Assembly: GCA_013350335.1 (NCBI GenBank)
Contig: CM023538.1
Location: 53,054,769-53,118,768 of the forward strand
DNA from: Chimonanthus salicifolius
Taxonomy: Eukaryota > Streptophyta > Magnoliopsida > Laurales > Calycanthaceae
Direction: 5' to 3'
DNA: 64,000 nucleotides
Under the pieces are notes generated by a model. It saw only the letters and a program-made list of their open reading frames with translations, was not told where the DNA came from and searched no databases. Of this stretch, positions 59,825 to 64,000 are shown one piece after another. Numbering within the stretch: position 1 is the first letter of the stretch; the number at the start of each line of letters is the position of its first letter. The position numbers were made by a program, and so were the translations under genes.

Positions 59825-60250
59825 GACCTATTAAGACACACCAACTAAATCAGATAGGTCTAAAAGCTGGTAAATCCACTTCATTAGCAGCAGCATCTGC
59901 CCACTTCATTAGCAGAATTATTAACATGAGAGAGAGAGAGAGAGAGAGACAAAATTGATTCTGTTGAATAATTCTCTGAATCTCCTATACTTTATCAAGC
60001 AACCTCCATGGATAAGAACACGTCTCAACCATTGGGTCACTTCAAGGGGATCTTGATCAATAATAACATCAGCAACTCCCATTTTTCCAACTCCAAACCT
60101 TTCCACAATGGAATATGATTCAATGACATTAGCATGACAGAAAGGTACATGACCAGCAAATTGGACAAATTCCTCCAAATCCAGAACTCTGTCTCTCCTT
60201 CAGCTTCAAATGCCCTTCTAATGGAGGATTCCAAGCAACAGTAACAACGG
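59825..60250 (-). mobile_element. LINE (L1) RNase H remnant
   Basis: Minus-strand pieces in order read VAWNPPLEGHLKL, FAGHVPFCHANVIES, IDQDPLEVTQW, FRELFNRINF and, near 59890, NEVDLPAFRP. This order fits the RNase H end of plant L1 ORF2. Several frame changes show it is dead. A GA microsatellite interrupts it near 59930-59950. Confidence 0.65.
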
Positions 60251-60252
60251 CC

Positions 60253-60447
60253 TTGCCCTTAAAGGAGATTGTATACAGACCATACTCTACCCAACTCCAT
60301 TATAGTGAAGATGATGAGTTACCATTCAAAAAAGTAAAAATTGGAGCCGTCCAACTCAAAGAGAAACTCAAAATTGAAAGTCAAGGAGAAACTCTGCATA
60401 CACATGTAGCAAAAGCAGCGGGAGATTTAATTTATGTAGGAGAATAG
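60253..60447 (+). other. Unrecognised 64-codon open frame
   Basis: Begins MPLKEIVYRPYS and ends DLIYVGE. The composition looks protein-like and polar, with Lys/Glu-rich segments. It lies directly beside the L1 RNase H remnant. No family was recognised and no splice partners were found, so it may be chance or part of a dead element. Confidence 0.2.
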
Positions 60448-60954
60448 TATCTTGTTGAGGTGAAAATTTAGAATTCTATGTCTGTTCCATGCTGCCAAGT
60501 TACTATAGTCTGTGGTGCTTCATTATTTTCCATTTTCTTATGGTTCACTGTTAGATTACTCAGTGCAAAAATAAAAAAAAACTTTATAAAGTTTACGAAA
60601 TCAATATTTTATCAACCAATGCCATTTTTACAAGTTCTGAACTTTCCCCTTTCCCCAGTCCAAACATCATTTCAGAGTGCTCTCACTACCTTCTAAAGGA
60701 GAAAAAGAAATATTACAATATTCTTGTTATAGTCCCAATAGCATCTAACTAAAAATGTATGGACATTATTTCCCTCTCACAAAGACTTATCTGGACTAAC
60801 TGGGCTTAAATCACTGATAAATATCTGATCTAACTTGCTACACTTAGATGTGTAACAAATTAGAGAATCAATAATTGGAAGTGAGCACTTACCAGTTTCC
60901 CTCCTCTTTGCTATTCATTTACCTGAATCTTCAGTGCAGATGAAGCCCTTCCAG

Positions 60955-61022
60955 TTTTTTTTTTTTTGTGGGGGTGGGGGTGGGGTGGGGGTGGGGTTGG
61001 GGTGGGGGGGTGGGAGGGGGTG
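60955..61022 (+). repeat. G-rich tract
   Basis: About 60 bp made almost only of G runs of four to six separated by single T or TT (GGGGGTGGGGTGGGGG type), following a poly-T run. It has strong potential to form G-quadruplex structures on the plus strand. Confidence 0.9.
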
Positions 61023-62484
61023 AGATTAGTGGAGATGAAGCTAACAGTCAAGCTGTATTTGGACCAACCTTAACCCAACCTAGTGCAGCTCCAACCAACA
61101 AATTTCCCCCAAACACTCCAGTTACTAGGTCAGAAATGTGAATCAAGCACATTTTTCTACCCTGGTTTCCGAAAAGTGTGTCAATAGAGGATGTTTCATC
61201 AGGGGAGAAGAGAGAACTACTGAAGGGCAGTGTGAGAAAAACAGGTATGTTCATCCAGGCTGCAGAAAGATGTCTGGATCATTTGATGATTTTCCAAATA
61301 AAAAAGCAAAGACTCGATTAAACACTATCACTGTTAAGCACCATTAAAATTGGATAATCTATGCCTAGCTTCTAGAGATGGGCGACATGCAGGTCTGAAT
61401 ATTCGAAAGGAAATGTAGTTGAATTAGTACATCATTTTGGCAAAAGTAAGAGGCACTGAAACATTTTTATAACATCATTACCATCTATCTTCCATCTGTC
61501 AGTGACAGTGAGTGTCTTCTTATGGTAGACTTGAGAGAATGTGGTGTGTGCCCCTTTGTAAGCACTAGCACAAATTAAAGTTTTCAAATTTAGCTTGTCG
61601 GAGAAACTCCAGTCTGAGCCCACCAAATCTGGAGATTTATAATCTTCAGATTACAAAATGTTTCATAATTCTCTTCTTCAGGTTGCAAAATGTTTCATAA
61701 TTGAAGCCTCTGCCCTCTACCATCCAATAACAATTATTTATACACTAATACTAATATGATGCACCAAAAACATACGATTCTCTTAGCAGACAGCAAGCCA
61801 CACAGATCAAACAGTAAAAGATATACCTTAAAATGATCTAGGATCTAATTATTCCAAGATGCTGTATGTCAACAGATTAATAGATGGATATTAAGCCATC
61901 CTGGATACGTAATGGGTTTAGTTTCCTATGCAAACAAAATGGATTTAAGTTTGTGTGCAACTTGTATTGCCATTCCATCCCATGAAGATTTACTAGAACC
62001 CCGTCAAAGTAATGACAGTTAGATTACTCCAAACGAATGGAGTATCCATGTCTGATCCTCAGATATTCAGATAAGGATAAAAGACCCCACTTCAATGTCA
62101 CTTCCAAATTTCGACTTCATGGATTTTGCATTCTGCCTATTACCTACAACTTTTTTTTCTTAAGAATTTCATGTAACCAATTAACAAATGGGCTGCAAGT
62201 GTAGTAGATATTGTTGGGAATGTATTTTGACATAAATAAATTGTAGGCCACAAGGATCCATTACATCTGATCCTTGCATGAAAATTAAATATACTCTTAA
62301 GGCAGACAAAAAAGTTCAATCGAAATGTTTCCTGCGATTCAGTTGCAGATGTTAAGTTCATCAACAGTGCAACAGCAGGAGAAGAAGCCCATAAAAATAA
62401 CTCCACAGGTAACCATTCACAAAAAATCAGCAATGTATGCTGAATAGCATCACTGACTACTGTTATGTTCAAAACATTATTATT
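61023..62484. other. Intergenic, nothing recognised
   Basis: No domain-bearing frames. The 69-codon frame at 61138-61347 has no known similarity. Confidence 0.45.
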
Positions 62485-62677
62485 ATTATTATTATGTATG
62501 ACAAAGAACCCCAAGACCCCTATCTCTCCGCAAGTACGAGGGTGTTGCGTAAACTTTGGATGTATGCAACCCCCCACAAGACATGGACATTGGATAACTA
62601 TGGGGCTTGAACCTGGGAAGTCTAGTTCTTGAGCCAGAGCGCCAGCCAGTTGAGCTACCCCTTGCAGGGATGTTAAT
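62485..62677 (-). mobile_element. tRNA-derived SINE, different head
   Basis: The minus strand begins with CAAGGGGTAGCTCAACTGG (A-box region, near 62650) and has a B box CCCAGGTTCAAGCCCC near 62605. AACATTATTA on both sides (near 62473 and at 62678-62687) could be the target duplication. It abuts an (ATT)n run. A functional tRNA gene is excluded: the distance between the boxes and the missing acceptor-stem pairing do not fit a cloverleaf. Confidence 0.75.
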
Positions 62678-63059
62678 AACATTATTATAACAAGTATAAG
62701 GGAAAGGGAAGTTTCTTCTAGGAATTGTGGCCCTTCCATGCATAGTTTAAAAGTTTGAATACTCGACTCGACTTGTTTTTCAATTGAGTCAACTAGCTAA
62801 CTCAACTGAGTTTCCATCGAGATGGTAGATGAAAACTTGATCAAGAATGGCAATAAGCATCTTTTCTCAACCATTTACCATATACAATTTTAATATACTT
62901 TGAAAATAATGCTGCATGGTAGGAGAGGCTTAGAGACGCATCTGACTGTAACTACTCGTCTCTGCTGGAGAAAGTGAAGTAATTACTTAAATAAAATAAA
63001 GGAGACAATGAGAGACTAGGTGTCCCTACACTCTTCGAGCTGAGAGAGAGAGAGAGAGA

Positions 63060-63640
63060 GTTATAGTGGACATGTTGGTCCCATAGTAGGCATATTGGCC
63101 TTATGGTAGACCTGTTGGTCCTATAATAGACATATTGGTTCTACGAATGTATGAATTATGCCCATGGATGGATTATACCCATGGAGTGATTATATTCATT
63201 GATTGTTATTAACTATGGATAGATGATACTCACTGATAGAGAGTTACCAGGGATGGATAATGAATCCATGCCTAGATATTGATTATATGATGGGTATATT
63301 GACCCCATGGTAGATATAATGGTCCCATGGTAGACGTATTGGTCTCATGGTGGACGTGACAGTTCTATAGATAGATATTATTTTCCCATGGATGGCTTTG
63401 TGACCATGGATGAGCATTGTATACCGTGGATAGATATTCCCACGGAGGGCATTGATTTCATAGAGGATTGGACCCATATTTAGAGTATTGTCCCCGATGA
63501 GGGATGTACTTATGTTCGGGTATAGGTCCCATGGTAGAGGTTTATTTCATGTGTGACATTGACCCCATGGTTGACGATGTTCCCATGGTTGGTATAGACC
63601 CGTGATAGGTGAGATCTATTCTACTGATGAGGCCCACGAT
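63060..63640. repeat. Degenerate minisatellite with CCCATGG cores
   Basis: A roughly 20-bp motif of the type GTCCCATGGTAGACATATTG recurs in altered forms across almost 600 bp, with CCATGG present about nine times. No coding function is evident. Confidence 0.7.
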
Positions 63641-64000
63641 TGGGTAATTAGAATGTCTTGATGTGACATCATGAATAGCACGGGATTAGTGCATTGAAAT
63701 AAATGAATTGAGAACTACGCAAGATCTGATCTCCATTGGAGTACATAGGCAGCTGATAATTAAGTTCGATCAAATCAAGGGTCCAATAAATCCTAGTATC
63801 CGTAGGGATCTCGCAACACGTATAGGTGTCACGTGTTTGGATTATGAGTTGTGCATGCTTCAAAGAGAGAGAGAGAGAGAGGGAGGGAGGGAGGAATTTG
63901 CTGCATAGGAGAGGGGGGAGATCTTGAAAAAGAATTACTTCATTAGATGGTGGCACAGAAATTGTGTAAAGCTGCTTTCCACCATTTGTACAGTTCATGA

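Noticed and set aside
62600..62665. tRNA gene on the minus strand
   Set aside because: Box spacing and missing acceptor stem do not fit a tRNA. Flanking direct repeats and tail support a SINE.

Overview
This window looks like nuclear DNA of a flowering plant, probably a woody dicot; the species cannot be named from the sequence. The DNA is AT-rich and intron-bearing. It has only three recognisable host genes in 64 kb, and most of the rest is transposon-derived: Ty1/copia-type LTR elements with initiator-Met tRNA primer sites, L1-type LINE tails, tRNA-derived SINEs, hAT-like and foldback MITEs, and one decayed chloroplast ycf2 insertion.

Layout. 1-4.7 kb: repeats, including a SINE, a CCCGACCC-rich MITE and a long inverted-repeat element. 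4.7-16.2 kb: an alpha/beta hydrolase gene on the minus strand (exon 1 at 16207-15590, exons 2-4 at 14128-11976). Its 3' half was duplicated downstream, leaving an orphan copy of exons 2-4 (7099-5624) without exon 1. Both copies carry the same copia LTR in intron 1, so that insertion predates the duplication. A SINE in one copy and a 105-bp TG...CA insertion in the other came later. The gap between the copies holds a hAT-like MITE with an 8-bp target duplication and an 880-bp foldback element. 16.2-23.8 kb: intergenic DNA with a solo LTR (19064-19314) and a non-autonomous LTR element (19721-22701). 23.8-29.7 kb: a small TRIM-like element whose left LTR was split by a 5.5-kb copia element (23882-29390).

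31.3-32.9 kb: a two-exon GATA zinc-finger gene of the HANABA TARANU type, minus strand. 35.8-36.2 kb: the ycf2 fragment. 36.2-44.7 kb: TATCGGCCGATA-rich repeats, SINEs and a tandem array of about 310-bp units. 44.7-48.7 kb: a P-class PPR gene on the minus strand (exons 48722-48411 and 45820-44726), with an L1 tail in its intron and a possible far-upstream first exon near 57.4 kb. 49.9-51.1 kb: two more L1 tails. 53.6-56.8 kb: a second member of the non-autonomous LTR family, sharing with the first an internal 30-bp minisatellite and a hairpin just inside the primer-binding site. 59-64 kb: a Ulp1-protease remnant, an L1 RNase H remnant, a G-rich tract, a SINE and a degenerate CCATGG-rich minisatellite.

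The three host genes have unrelated roles: a hydrolase, a nuclear transcription factor and a probable organelle RNA-binding protein. The most unusual content is the orphan hydrolase 3' cassette and the paired LTR elements with a shared minisatellite and leader hairpin.
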